Source: an uncultured bacterium
GTDB lineage: Bacteria > Desulfobacterota > Desulfovibrionia > Desulfovibrionales > Desulfovibrionaceae
Direction of reading: 5' to 3'
NCBI GenBank assembly: GCA_905214305.1
Contig: CAJMLK010000008.1
Location: 10,301 to 74,300 of the forward strand
DNA: 64,000 bases
Shown here: one piece after another, positions 8,459 through 17,390 of the stretch
Numbering within the stretch: position 1 is the stretch's first letter
How the letters are laid out: every line of letters begins with the position of its first letter
The notes under the pieces: generated by a model
What the model saw: only the letters and a program-made list of their open reading frames with translations
Told to the model about the DNA's origin: nothing
Databases searched by the model: none
Made by a program: the position numbers and the translations under genes

Positions 8459-9880
8459 CTAGTTGCCGGTAGTGTTCTGCCGCTTGCTGACATGGTTCTT
8501 GTGACTGAAGAAGTAGCTGATACCGAGAATGACGAACCACAGGGGCGTGGTAAGCATTGCCATGCGCGTATCGGCCTCAAAGGTCAGCAAAACGAGTACG
8601 ATGGCGAAGAATATCCAGCATATCCAGCAGGAAAACACGCCGCCGGGCAGCTTGAACCTGGAGGCCGCGTGACGTTCGGGGTGCTTCTTGCGATAAACAT
8701 AGTACGAAACAAGAATCATTGACCAGACGAAGATGAAGCAGATTGCGGAGATCGTGGTCATGACGGTAAAGGCCGCCATGATGGTGGGCATGATAATGAG
8801 CATGGAAGCGCCGAGCAGCAGGCAAAGGCACGAGAACAGCAGGCCGTTGGCAGGAACCCGGTGCGAAGACAGTTTGCCGAAAGATTTGGGAGCCACTCCG
8901 GCCAGCGACAGCCCGTAAAGCATGCGGCTGGTGGAGTAGATGCCGCTGTTGGCGGAAGATGCCGCCGAGGTCAGTACCACAAAGTTGACGATGCTGGCCG
9001 CAGCGGGAATGCCCACGGCCACGAAGGTGTGCACGAAGGGACTTGTTTCGGGGTCAATGGCTGACCAGGGCGTGATGCACATGATGGCTACCAGCGCAAA
9101 CACGTAGAAAAATACGATACGGAAGGGGATGGTGTTGATGGCTTTGGGCAGGTTGATTTCCGGGTCTTTGGCCTCCGCCGCAGTGGTTCCGATCAGCTCA
9201 ATGCCCACAAAGGCGAACATGGCTATCTGAAAACCGGCAAAGAAGCCGAAAATCCCCTTGGGGAACCATCCTCCGTGATCCCATAGGTTGGACACCGCGG
9301 CCACATCGCCCGATATGGACGAGGTAAAGCCGGTAATGACCATGACAGCTCCGGCGCAAATGATGGCCATGATAGCCACGATTTTGATGGAGGCGAACCA
9401 GAACTCCATTTCACCGAAAAGGTTCACTGAAACAAGGTTAAGCCCCATGATCAGCAGCACGAAAAGAATGGAAGGAATCCAGACCGAAAGCGTGGGGAAC
9501 CAGAAGTGGAAGTAGGAGGCTATGGCGATAACGTCCGCCGTGCCGGTAACAATCCAGCAGAACCAGTAGGTCCAGCCTACGAAAAAGCCTGCCCAGGGAC
9601 CAACGATGTCCTCCGCCATGTCGGTGAAGGATTTATATTTCAGGTTTGAGAGAAGAAGTTCTCCCATGGCGCGCATGACAAGGTACAGAAAGGCCCCGAT
9701 AATGGCGTATACAAAGATGATGGAAGGCCCGGCAAGGTTGATGGTTTTGCCGGATCCCATGAAAAGGCCTGTACCGATGGCGCCGCCAATGGCAATAAGC
9801 TGAATGTGCCTTTGGCTGAGACCGCGTTTGAGTGTATGAGGATCTTCGTGTCCCACGGGGGGGGTGGGCTTGTCGCTCAT
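8459..9880 (-). CDS. cycA: Glycine/D-alanine/D-serine-type amino acid permease
   Basis: A 473-residue proton-coupled amino acid permease of the APC superfamily with about 12 membrane segments. It closely follows CycA: RHIQLIAIGGAIGTGLFM near residue 23, AGPSIIFVY, VMRAMGELLLSNL, GWFPKGIFGFFAGFQIA and VVLTSAASSANSGIYSTSRM. The substrate is inferred from family plus the glycine riboswitch in the same transcript. The start ATG has GGGAGCACGCACC before it. The gene ends against a bidirectional terminator shared with panD. Specificity among glycine, alanine and serine cannot be settled from sequence. Confidence 0.93.
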   Translation of the reverse strand: MSDKPTPPVGHEDPHTLKRGLSQRHIQLIAIGGAIGTGLFMGSGKTINLAGPSIIFVYAIIGAFLYLVMRAMGELLLSNLKYKSFTDMAEDIVGPWAGFFVGWTYWFCWIVTGTADVIAIASYFHFWFPTLSVWIPSILFVLLIMGLNLVSVNLFGEMEFWFASIKIVAIMAIICAGAVMVITGFTSSISGDVAAVSNLWDHGGWFPKGIFGFFAGFQIAMFAFVGIELIGTTAAEAKDPEINLPKAINTIPFRIVFFYVFALVAIMCITPWSAIDPETSPFVHTFVAVGIPAAASIVNFVVLTSAASSANSGIYSTSRMLYGLSLAGVAPKSFGKLSSHRVPANGLLFSCLCLLLGASMLIIMPTIMAAFTVMTTISAICFIFVWSMILVSYYVYRKKHPERHAASRFKLPGGVFSCWICWIFFAIVLVLLTFEADTRMAMLTTPLWFVILGISYFFSHKNHVSKRQNTTGN

Positions 9881-10769
9881 GGTGCGTGCTCCCTGTTTTT
9901 TGTTGGTGCTTTGGGGTGATCGCTTTTTTACCCCGCACGAAAAGGCAACGTCTGTTGTTCCGGCGCGGAAAGACCTGTACGGTTTATCCTTGCCTGCCTT
10001 GGGCTTGTGTCCTCCTTGCGCAACAGCGGGGGGAGCTGGTGCGTCAGTTACAGGTAACTCGGTTTCCGGTCAAATAGCGACCTGCTGACAGCAATGGGGA
10101 AGAGGCCCACGCCGCCATGCAAAAACGCAGGGCGTCCATGAGCCTCGAAAACGTGGCTATCTGCCTGATGTGAGCGTGAGCCGGAAAGTCCGGAGCGGCG
10201 TGAACTGTGTACGCCGATGGCGCAAAAGGGCGAAAGGCCCCTTGCTGTATGCTTGCTGGCCCGCACGGCATGAAAGCGTAACGTCCGGCACGGTGAAAAA
10301 GTCGCGTGGGGAACTGCGCTAAAACGCCACTGCGGGGAACCGGCCTCGGTGACGGTTCTTTCTGTCTGTTCGCAAACTGGCGGGCATGGCCTGAAGGCAG
10401 GCGGCAGCCTGTGTGATTTTACTGGATGGAAAATACCGTTCGTGGTGCGGTGCTGGTCATGATCAGACTTGTGGAGCTGTTGAGAAAAATGCACCAGCGG
10501 GTCCGGCGGGGAAGCGTCAGATTCAAATATTGCAGTGGCGCAAAAACGGCGGGAAAGAAGAGCGCGAACGGATAGAAGCGGAGAAAAACCGCTGCGGCAA
10601 CGGGTTGCCCGCAGCACCTGCGGGCCTGTCCTGCATGGTCAGTTGTGGCGCCTGGGCCGAAGAGCCGCCCTTGGCGCAGCCAATGGCGAATAAAAACACG
10701 CCATGACAGTCACCTCGTTTCTGAGGTTCAACTTCTGTCATCAGCGTGCGCCAACTTCAGAGTGCGTCC
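9881..10769 (-). other. Long non-coding leader between glycine riboswitch and cycA
   Basis: About 890 bases separate the riboswitch from the cycA start, and no convincing gene lies in between. Near the riboswitch, TGACAG/CTGTCA (10735-10740 and 10704-10709) can form a hairpin containing CCTC...GAGG; on the minus strand TTTTTATT follows shortly after, so it may be the expression-platform terminator. The remainder is GC-rich with several short inverted repeats that I could not assign. Confidence 0.5.
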
Positions 10770-10849
10770 GACCATGATCCTTTTGCCTGAGAGTTTCGAT
10801 TGCTCTTGCCCCTTCGGCGTGCTGTCCTGCAGCAAGCTCTCTCATGGTC
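10770..10849 (-). ncRNA. Glycine riboswitch (single aptamer)
   Basis: On the minus strand the P1 stem TCATGGTC-type arms pair (10842-10849 with 10770-10777, 8 bp). Inside are the hallmark glycine-aptamer pieces: GAGAGAGCTTGC, GCCGAAGGGGCAA, and ACTCTCAGGCAAAAGGA. Only one aptamer is evident; no second copy of these motifs appears downstream. It precedes a CycA-type permease, so glycine sensing probably controls uptake. Confidence 0.92.
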
Positions 10850-10903
10850 ATCGTTCGCTTTTATGAAAATTCACAGCAAGGCATCTGCCATGCTTTTCAG
10901 GAA

Positions 10904-10932
10904 CAGTAACTGTCCGGCATGACGATTGTCAA
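10904..10932 (-). promoter_or_regulatory. Candidate promoter for riboswitch-cycA transcript
   Basis: TTGACA (10932-10927) is followed after 17 bases by TTACTG (10909-10904), about 55 bases upstream of the aptamer. The -35 is perfect and the -10 is weak, so this is tentative. Confidence 0.5.
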
Positions 10933-11038
10933 ATAAGTTTTTTCACAATCGGGGCCGATTAGCGCAATTTTACCTGAAGGTTGCCCGCCCCCCGCCTGCT
11001 GCCGTACGGCACTCGGGCGCTCGTGCCGTGCTGCCGGG

Positions 11039-12112
11039 CTATTCGGTATACAGGGTGAGGTAAAGATCCCCTTGCCACGGCCCGATGCGCTTGCCAAGGC
11101 CGCGCAAGCGTATGGGCCTGCCCACGGTAAAGTCGGGGGGCAGGGTTATTTCAACCGTTTTAAGCTCAGCCTGTATGCCCTGGCGAATCTGCAGGCGTAC
11201 CCGGCAACCCGGCGCAAGGTTGGTTGCGGGCAGGGTAAGGCTTTGCTCTTCATCAATCTGTCGGCGCAGCCAGCCCCTGACCATGCCGGTGACGCCCTTT
11301 GCCATGTCGGCTGACCAGTTGGACGTGCCCCAGGCCAGATTGCTCTTATGCAGCGGGGCGCTTTTCTTTTCTCTGGGGGCGGCTTTGGGTTTGGCCCTGT
11401 TCTGGGGGGCGGATTCCGCCGTGCGGGTTTCGGTGGCGTCCTGCTGTGGCTTTTCGGCGTGCTGCCGGTTCAGCTCGCTATAAATATCTTCAAAAACACG
11501 GCGGGCAAAGGGATCGTTAAGCAGGTCGCGCAAAACGTCCTGCTCGGCATAGGCCGTGCCAGACGTACTGCTGCGGTCGGTGGCGCTTTCTTCGGCGCGG
11601 GTGTCTTTCTCGCTCTGGGCTTTTTCGCCTTGGGCTTTATTGTCCTGCTTTTGTGCCTGCGGGCCTTCGCCGGGCTGCCCTGCCGTTGGCCCTGCTGCTG
11701 CCCCCGCTGCTGCCCCCGCTGCTTTCGCCTGCTGTTGCCCGGCAGCGTCCGCTCCGTCAGGCGGGGGAGAACCTGGCTCTTCAGCCCGACCGGCCTCTGC
11801 TGCGGGGCCGGACGTCTTGCCGGTGCTCTCGTCCGCAGTCGTGTGCTTTTTGTTTTTTTGCGCCGCCTTTCGCGCCTCGGATGTGGCCCTGATGCCGTCT
11901 TCGTGCTTGAGAATGCCGGCAAGGGCCACATAGGCTTCGTTGAGCCTCTGAAAATCACGGCTGGCTTCCGCATTGCCGGGGTTCAGGTCGGGATGCAGCT
12001 CAAAGGCGCGCCTGCGGTATGCCCTTTTAACGGCGGCAAGGTCAGCGTTCTTCTCAAGTTTGAGAATCTCGTAGCATTCCTTGAGGGATATCTGGCGGGA
12101 GCGGCGTCGCAT
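11039..12112 (-). CDS. DnaJ-domain protein with low-complexity linker
   Basis: A 357-residue co-chaperone-like protein. The N-terminal J domain is clear: CYEILKLEKNADLAAVKRAYRR, then the HPD triad in ELHPDLNPGN. A long Ala/Gly/Lys/Glu-rich linker follows (about residues 85-260). The last 60 residues (LQIRQGIQAELKTVEITLPP to LRGLGKRIGPWQGDLYLTL) resemble the C-terminal substrate-binding part of DnaJ/CbpA. There is no zinc-finger CxxCxGxG region, so it is not canonical DnaJ. It is the last gene of an operon with the YkgJ-like and CoA-binding genes, 3 bases after the former. Confidence 0.88.
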   Translation of the reverse strand: MRRRSRQISLKECYEILKLEKNADLAAVKRAYRRRAFELHPDLNPGNAEASRDFQRLNEAYVALAGILKHEDGIRATSEARKAAQKNKKHTTADESTGKTSGPAAEAGRAEEPGSPPPDGADAAGQQQAKAAGAAAGAAAGPTAGQPGEGPQAQKQDNKAQGEKAQSEKDTRAEESATDRSSTSGTAYAEQDVLRDLLNDPFARRVFEDIYSELNRQHAEKPQQDATETRTAESAPQNRAKPKAAPREKKSAPLHKSNLAWGTSNWSADMAKGVTGMVRGWLRRQIDEEQSLTLPATNLAPGCRVRLQIRQGIQAELKTVEITLPPDFTVGRPIRLRGLGKRIGPWQGDLYLTLYTE

Positions 12113-12115
12113 GAT

Positions 12116-12565
12116 TTACTTAAGGATAAGGGCGTTGGCTTCGCAACTGCTGTCGCTGGCAAGCAGGCCGTTTTCATGCAGGTATTGACGCCCCTCGCGC
12201 TCAAAGGCGGCATGAGGAGCATCGGCGCTGATGCCCGGGCAGAATTCTTTAGCCATGGCAAGGCTTGCGGGGTCTTCAATATTGCCGCGAAAAAAGGGCC
12301 ATGCGCGACAAATGGCGGGCTTGCCCTCGTGCACGCCGCAACCTTTGCCCTGCTCGAAGAAAACGCAGTATCCGTCTGCTCCGCTGCGGATTTTCAGCTT
12401 GCTGCCCACATGGTAGCAATAGCCTTCTATGACTGCTTCGGGGGCAAGCCCCATGTGCGCGGCCAGACGCGCAAGGTCAGTGGGGCTGACCACAATGCCG
12501 CCGCGTCCTTCGCAGCAGTGACCGCACATGCGGCAGTTGAAAACCGTATCCTGTGAAACAGACAT
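12116..12565 (-). CDS. YkgJ-family cysteine-cluster protein
   Basis: A 149-residue cytosolic protein with the metal-binding cysteine cluster of the YkgJ/CxxCxxCC family: CRMCGHCCEGRGG near residue 11, then CVFFEQGKGCGVHEGKPAICRAWPF. The family probably binds zinc or an iron-sulfur cluster; its role is unknown. It sits between a CoA-binding protein (3 bases before) and a DnaJ-like protein (3 bases after), so the three are one operon. AAGGAT precedes the start. Confidence 0.88.
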   Translation of the reverse strand: MSVSQDTVFNCRMCGHCCEGRGGIVVSPTDLARLAAHMGLAPEAVIEGYCYHVGSKLKIRSGADGYCVFFEQGKGCGVHEGKPAICRAWPFFRGNIEDPASLAMAKEFCPGISADAPHAAFEREGRQYLHENGLLASDSSCEANALILK

Positions 12566-12568
12566 GAA

Positions 12569-13000
12569 TTATCCTTGAATAGTTGCGGCGTTGGGCAGAA
12601 GACGGGCGTGCTCGACCATGATGCAGGCGTCCTCAATGACGGTGATGCCGAGGGCGGTCAGAAGAACCCGCGCCTCGGGCGAATAAATGCCCTGTTGCAT
12701 CCAGAATACGGCAGGCCGCCAGGGCAGGGCCAGTACCTCGCGTGCGTGTTCCGGGCAGTATTGCGGAGCGCGAAAAAGATTCACGATGTCCACGGGACAT
12801 GGCAGGGACGCAAGGTCAGGATAGGCGGCAAGGCCCCAGACCGTCGTGCGTACCGGATGCACGGGATAAATTTCGTAACCCTTGTCCATGAGATAGCGGC
12901 CCACACGGTCAACGGGCTGGCCGGGCTTGTCCTTGGCCCCGACAATGGCTATGCGCCGCGCCCGCTCGAGCTGGGCGCGCATTTCTTTGTGATCCTGCAT
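12569..13000 (-). CDS. CoA-binding (YccU-like) protein
   Basis: A 143-residue single-domain Rossmann protein of the CoA-binding family: IAIVGAKDKPGQPVDRVGRYL, GYEIYPVHP, VDIVNLF, and WMQQGIYSPEARVLLTALG. Such proteins resemble the CoA-binding part of succinyl-CoA synthetase but lack catalysis; function is unknown. The ATG at 13000 was chosen over one at 13048 because GGGGA stands before it and the family usually starts close to the Rossmann strand. It is the first gene of a three-gene operon. Confidence 0.87.
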   Translation of the reverse strand: MQDHKEMRAQLERARRIAIVGAKDKPGQPVDRVGRYLMDKGYEIYPVHPVRTTVWGLAAYPDLASLPCPVDIVNLFRAPQYCPEHAREVLALPWRPAVFWMQQGIYSPEARVLLTALGITVIEDACIMVEHARLLPNAATIQG

Positions 13001-13273
13001 ATGGTCCCCGAAAGGTGTGATGACTGAGAGCCGGCGGAGGGTCTCCATCGGCAGTCTGCCATCCTAGACGGCTACAGAAAAATGCGCAAGCTTTCCTGAC
13101 AGGCAGGGCATGTGTCGCGCCATGCTGCCGCGCTGCCGCTCCGGCGCTGGCGTGCACAGCAAAAGGCGGGCATGCAGGGTATGTGCACAGTGTGCCCTGT
13201 GCTGTTCGTCATGTTGGTTCAGGTCTGGCAAGACGGCGGAGCGAAGGCGATGCGTATCCCTGGAATCAGCTTT

Positions 13274-15304
13274 TCAGGCCGTCGGCCGGGCGGGTTGCGG
13301 CCTGGCCCCCTTGCCGTCTCTGGCATGTTCACGTACCGGGCCGGAAAACAGGGGAGTTATGGCGATAACCTTGTCGGTCTTGCCAAAGAGGTACACGATG
13401 TCGCCGGGTTCAAAAACTTCGTCCGCCCCCGGTGAGGCGTGAGTTATCCCTTCCCGCAGGATGGCAATGACCGTGACCCCGTGGCGGCGGCGCAGCTCTG
13501 TCTGTGCCAGACTGCGGCCGCACAGGGGGGAGGCCCCGGCAAGGCGCATGGCCTGCACGCCCATATCGGGCAGGCGGTTCACAACGCTGTCCAGCGAGTC
13601 TGTTGCGGAACTCATGCGCCGTATCATGCGGTAGTTCTCCTGCCGGATCCGCGCGGCAAAGGTATCAATATCCTGCCTGGGGACAAGATACTGGCTCAGA
13701 ACTCTGGTGAAAATTTCAATGGAGGTTTCAAATTCCTCCGCGATCACCTCGTCCGCCCCAAGCCTGCGCAGGGCCGCCACCTCGGTGACAAAACGGGTGC
13801 GCGCGATGATGTGCAGATTGGGATTGAAGCGCCGCGCCTCAATGGTGATGGCGCGCACTGCCGAGGGGTCGGAAATGACAATCACCAGCACCCGCGCACG
13901 GGTAACGCCCAGATGTTCCAGCACGACGGGCTGCGAGGCGTCTCCGTGGGCGATGGGTTCTTTCTGGCGATAGCGGCTCACGGTTTCGGGGTTCATTTCC
14001 AGAATGGTGTATTCAATGCCCGACTCTTTGGCCACATGGGCCAGATGCTTGCCGCTTATGCCAAAGCCAACGATAATCAGGTGGTCTTCAAGGCGCTTTT
14101 CGCCTTCCTGCTCCGTGGCCGCTTTCTGCTGTTCGTTGACGCGCTGCCCGGAAAAGCGGTCGGCCAGACGCGGGGCAATGGCCATAAGGCCGGGCGTAAG
14201 CATCATGGTCAGCACACTTACGTCCAGAAAGTTCTGATAGGCGTCCATGTCAAAAAGCCCGGCGCTCAGGCCAGAGGCTGCCAGAACAAAGGCAAACTCG
14301 CCCACCTGTGCAAGGGAGAGAGACGTGATGATGGCCGCGCGCAGGGGATAGCCCTGAACGAGCACGGCAGGCAGTGTGAGCAGGCTTTTGACCGCAATAA
14401 ACAGGGCAGTGAGGCCGATGATGGAAAAAAAGTGTTTTCCAAAAAAATCCACGTTGAGCATCATGCCCACGGAGATGAAAAACAGACTCATGAACACGTC
14501 ACGATAGGGCAGGATACCTGAAATGACGCTCATGCTGTACTGGGAGCGGGCCAGCAGCAGGCCAGCCATGAACGCGCCCAGCGAAAGGGAAAGACCAAGG
14601 GTATTGGTCAGCAGGGCCATGCCGAGGCACAGCCCCAGCGTGGTAAGCAGCAGGATTTCTCTGGTGCGTGTGCGCACCACGGCTTCCATGAGGCGGTCGA
14701 GGCCGAAGCGGGCGAAAAGCAGCACGCCGCCAAGGGCCAGCACCACCCACAGGGTGGAAAAAAAGGCGCTTTCCAGCGAAAGGTGAAGCGTGCCGGAAAG
14801 CAGGGGCACGCACAGGAGCATGGGGGCCACCATGATGTCCTGAAAGACCAGAATGGCGAGAGACAGTCGCCCCGTGGGCGTATTGGTGGAGCCGCGCTCC
14901 TGCATGATGCGCAGCACGATGGCCGAGGACGAAAGGGCTACCAGACAGCCCATGAAAATGCCCTGTTGGTATGTGTAGCCACCAAGAAGGCCAAGCCCCA
15001 TGACGGCCAGCACGGTCAGCCCGATTTGCAGGCTGCCGCCCATAAAGACCGGGCGTTTAAGCCGGTTGAGCGCCTCGCCGGAAAGCTCCATGCCAATGGT
15101 GAAGAGCAGCATGGCAACGCCGATTTCAGCCACATGGTCGATGGCTTCGCGGTCGCTGACAATACCGAGCATGGACGGGCCGCACAAAACGCCCGTGAGC
15201 AAAAAGCCCACAGTGGCGGGCAGTTTGATTTTATTGCAGGTAACGGTGACAAAGATGGAAAGCAGAAAGATGGTCACTATCTCATAGAGCAAAGGCACGT
15301 CCAT
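13274..15304 (-). CDS. Kef/CPA2-type cation:proton antiporter with RCK domains
   Basis: A 676-residue inner-membrane transporter. Residues 1-390 hold about 12 hydrophobic segments with CPA2 motifs (PATVGFLLTGVLCGPSMLG; LFTIGMELS; FQDIMVAPMLL). A cytosolic TrkA-N/RCK domain follows (IIVGFGISGKHLAHVA near residue 415) and then a TrkA-C domain (about 560-650). This arrangement is typical of potassium or sodium/proton antiporters gated by nucleotides. No KefF/KefG ancillary gene is adjacent, so it need not be glutathione-gated. CGGAGGTCCT precedes the start. It is transcribed alone. Confidence 0.92.
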   Translation of the reverse strand: MDVPLLYEIVTIFLLSIFVTVTCNKIKLPATVGFLLTGVLCGPSMLGIVSDREAIDHVAEIGVAMLLFTIGMELSGEALNRLKRPVFMGGSLQIGLTVLAVMGLGLLGGYTYQQGIFMGCLVALSSSAIVLRIMQERGSTNTPTGRLSLAILVFQDIMVAPMLLCVPLLSGTLHLSLESAFFSTLWVVLALGGVLLFARFGLDRLMEAVVRTRTREILLLTTLGLCLGMALLTNTLGLSLSLGAFMAGLLLARSQYSMSVISGILPYRDVFMSLFFISVGMMLNVDFFGKHFFSIIGLTALFIAVKSLLTLPAVLVQGYPLRAAIITSLSLAQVGEFAFVLAASGLSAGLFDMDAYQNFLDVSVLTMMLTPGLMAIAPRLADRFSGQRVNEQQKAATEQEGEKRLEDHLIIVGFGISGKHLAHVAKESGIEYTILEMNPETVSRYRQKEPIAHGDASQPVVLEHLGVTRARVLVIVISDPSAVRAITIEARRFNPNLHIIARTRFVTEVAALRRLGADEVIAEEFETSIEIFTRVLSQYLVPRQDIDTFAARIRQENYRMIRRMSSATDSLDSVVNRLPDMGVQAMRLAGASPLCGRSLAQTELRRRHGVTVIAILREGITHASPGADEVFEPGDIVYLFGKTDKVIAITPLFSGPVREHARDGKGARPQPARPTA

Positions 15305-15489
15305 AGGACCTCCGTGCCGCGCAAAATATCATTGCGGCCATAGCCGCGCAAGCATCTTTCTATGAAATGCATCAATTGCTTGACATTTTAAACGCTTATA
15401 AAAATAGCGAAGCGCACCGCCATGATGCTTTATCAGCGGGTGCAGCCGCTTTCAGCAGGCATGGCCGTGCGCGGCCGCAGGAGCGCATT

Positions 15490-15516
15490 AGAGCAATTTA
15501 AAGGTGAAACTGCTCT
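15490..15516. repeat. Repeat core palindrome at the end of the ABC operon
   Basis: AGAGCAATTT and AAACTGCTCT flank a 7-base centre. The TAG stop of the ATPase gene (15515-15517) is part of the repeat (TAGAGC on the minus strand). It probably ends the operon transcript. Confidence 0.75.
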
Positions 15517-16264
15517 AAAAAAGCACGTGAGGTTGGCCGTCAATGGTCTGCATGCGAACCGGGATGCCATATGTCCGGCTCAGGTCGTGCTCATTGAGGG
15601 CCGCTGCCGGTCCCTGATACACAGGGCATCCCTGATGCAGCAGTGTGACATCCTGCGCATAACGCAGGGCATAGCTCAGGTGGTGCAGCACGATAAGCAC
15701 GCACATGCGTTTGCGCTGGGCGAGTTTTGTAACTGTTTCAAGAATTTCCACCTGATTGCGGATATCCAGATGGTTGACCGGCTCGTCCAGCAGAAGCACC
15801 GGGGCTTCCTGCGCGAGGGCGCGGGCAATGAGCGTTTTTTGCAGTTCACCGCCACTGAGACTGGTGACGCACTGTTTTTGCAGTGCCTCAAGGCCCAGTT
15901 CACCAAGGATGGCCTGTGTTTTCAGGCGGTCATCCGGGCCGGGCCGCCAGCCCATGCGCGCCCTGCGCCCCAAAAGCACGGCATCAAAAACACTGCAGGG
16001 CACGGGATGGGCGGCCTGTGGCAAATAGGCCACTGCTTGCGCGCGCTGGCGGCGGTTCAGCCCGGAAAGATCCGTGCCCTCATAAAGCACACGGCCGGAT
16101 GTGGGGCGGTCAAGCCCGGCCACAATCCTGACAAGCGTGCTCTTGCCCGCTCCGTTAGGCCCGATGAGGGCCATGCAGCGTCCCGGCTCAAGGCGGAATG
16201 ATATGCCGTCCAGTATGGTTCTGCCGGATCGTGCCGTCAGAGAAAGTTTGTCGGCCTCAAGCAT
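15515..16264 (-). CDS. FecE/BtuD-like ABC ATPase, metal-chelate uptake
   Basis: A 249-residue ATPase energising the adjacent permease. Walker A GPNGAGKST, signature LSGGELQKT, Walker B VLLLDEPVNHLD and the H-loop (LHHLS) are all present. The ATG at 16264 overlaps the permease end by 8 bases; a longer reading from 16327 would lie inside the permease gene. It is the last gene of the TonB-methyltransferase-SBP-permease-ATPase operon. Substrate class (iron siderophore, haem, cobalamin or other chelate) cannot be told from the ATPase. Confidence 0.93.
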   Translation of the reverse strand: MLEADKLSLTARSGRTILDGISFRLEPGRCMALIGPNGAGKSTLVRIVAGLDRPTSGRVLYEGTDLSGLNRRQRAQAVAYLPQAAHPVPCSVFDAVLLGRRARMGWRPGPDDRLKTQAILGELGLEALQKQCVTSLSGGELQKTLIARALAQEAPVLLLDEPVNHLDIRNQVEILETVTKLAQRKRMCVLIVLHHLSYALRYAQDVTLLHQGCPVYQGPAAALNEHDLSRTYGIPVRMQTIDGQPHVLF

Positions 16265-17390
16265 GCGCCCTGGCCCCCCTGAAAAGGATGCACAAAAAAA
16301 CCGGAACTCCGGTGAAGGCGCAGACAATGCCTATGGGCAGCAGGGCAGGGTATATGATGGTCTGGGCCACAAGGTCGGCTGCCAGCAAAAAGCAGGCGCC
16401 GAACAGGGCGGAGCAGCCCAGCAGAAAAAAATGCCCGGCATGGGGAAAGGTCAGGCGCACCATGTGGGGAGCCACCAGCCCCACAAAGCCGATGACGCCG
16501 TAAAAGGCGGTGGCAACGGCAGCCATAAGCGAGGCCATGAACAGGGTTGCGCAGCGCAGGCGCAGTACCGGCACGCCCAGGGCCGTGGCCTGTGCATCGC
16601 CCCAGCGCAGGGTGTCGTAATCAAGGTTGTGGCGCAGCGAAAAGGCAAGGCCCGCCAGCAGCACAAGCCCGACCAGCGCAACTTCGCGCCAGCTTCCCCT
16701 GCTCAGGTCGCCAAAGCTCCAGAATACGGTGGCGGCCACCTGGTTGTCTGTGGCGAAATACTGCAATGACATGGTTGCGGCCCCAAAAAGGGTCGACAGG
16801 GCCACCCCCGCAAGAATAAGCCCCTGCGGCCCCATGCCCCGCACCATGCTGAAGGCAAGGATCAGCAGGCCCGCAGCAAACGAACCCGCCAGAGCGCCGA
16901 GGGCGACAATGCTCAGCCCGGCCAGACCGCCTGCGGCGGGAAGGATGATCATGGAAAAACTGGCGCCGAAGGCGGCCCCCTGTGAAAGGCCGAGGGTAAA
17001 GGACGAGGCCAGCGGATTGTTGAGCACGTTTTGCAGCATTGTTCCGGTGAGGGCCAGTGACGCGCCCACAGCCAGAGCGGCGCAAACCTTGGGCAAACGC
17101 AAATGGAGCACGAAATAGCGCAGGGATTCGTCCCCGGAAGTGCCGAACAGCGCCGTGCAGATGTCGCCCCACGAACGTGAAACAGCGCCAAGCTTCATGC
17201 CGACAAGCCCCAGCATGACGGCAACAGCCAGCAGCCCTGCCAGCGTGCAGGCGCGCGTTCGGGGGGTGTCCCACGGCAGGGAGCAGCAGTGCCGCGCGGC
17301 TTCGATGGTGCAATGCCCGTTCCGGCTGCCGCAATGCGCGTGAGGCTGGGCGGCAGCGGAGCCGCCGCCGGGCAGCTCCTTATGGGGCAT
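16257..17390 (-). CDS. FecCD-family ABC permease
   Basis: A 377-residue inner-membrane permease of the FecCD/BtuC family, with about ten hydrophobic segments after a hydrophilic N-terminal stretch of some 45 residues. Family motifs: LRLPKVCAALAVGASLALTG, NNPLASSFTLGLSQGAAFG, GVIGFVGLVAPHMVR. It overlaps the substrate-binding protein gene by 11 bases and the ATPase gene by 8. AGGGGCTGGATC precedes the start. The N-terminal extension is rich in Cys and His (PHAHCGSRNGHC), which is unusual and may be a mis-chosen start or a metal-handling tail. Confidence 0.92.
   Translation of the reverse strand: MPHKELPGGGSAAAQPHAHCGSRNGHCTIEAARHCCSLPWDTPRTRACTLAGLLAVAVMLGLVGMKLGAVSRSWGDICTALFGTSGDESLRYFVLHLRLPKVCAALAVGASLALTGTMLQNVLNNPLASSFTLGLSQGAAFGASFSMIILPAAGGLAGLSIVALGALAGSFAAGLLILAFSMVRGMGPQGLILAGVALSTLFGAATMSLQYFATDNQVAATVFWSFGDLSRGSWREVALVGLVLLAGLAFSLRHNLDYDTLRWGDAQATALGVPVLRLRCATLFMASLMAAVATAFYGVIGFVGLVAPHMVRLTFPHAGHFFLLGCSALFGACFLLAADLVAQTIIYPALLPIGIVCAFTGVPVFLCILFRGARAHA

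Noticed and set aside
10523..10741. Short minus-strand frame in the cycA leader that looks like a lipoprotein start
   Set aside because: Overlaps the riboswitch expression-platform hairpin, lacks a good start site and quickly loses protein character.
15422..16201. Plus-strand frames opposite the fec-type ATPase
   Set aside because: Antisense to an ATPase with all ABC motifs.
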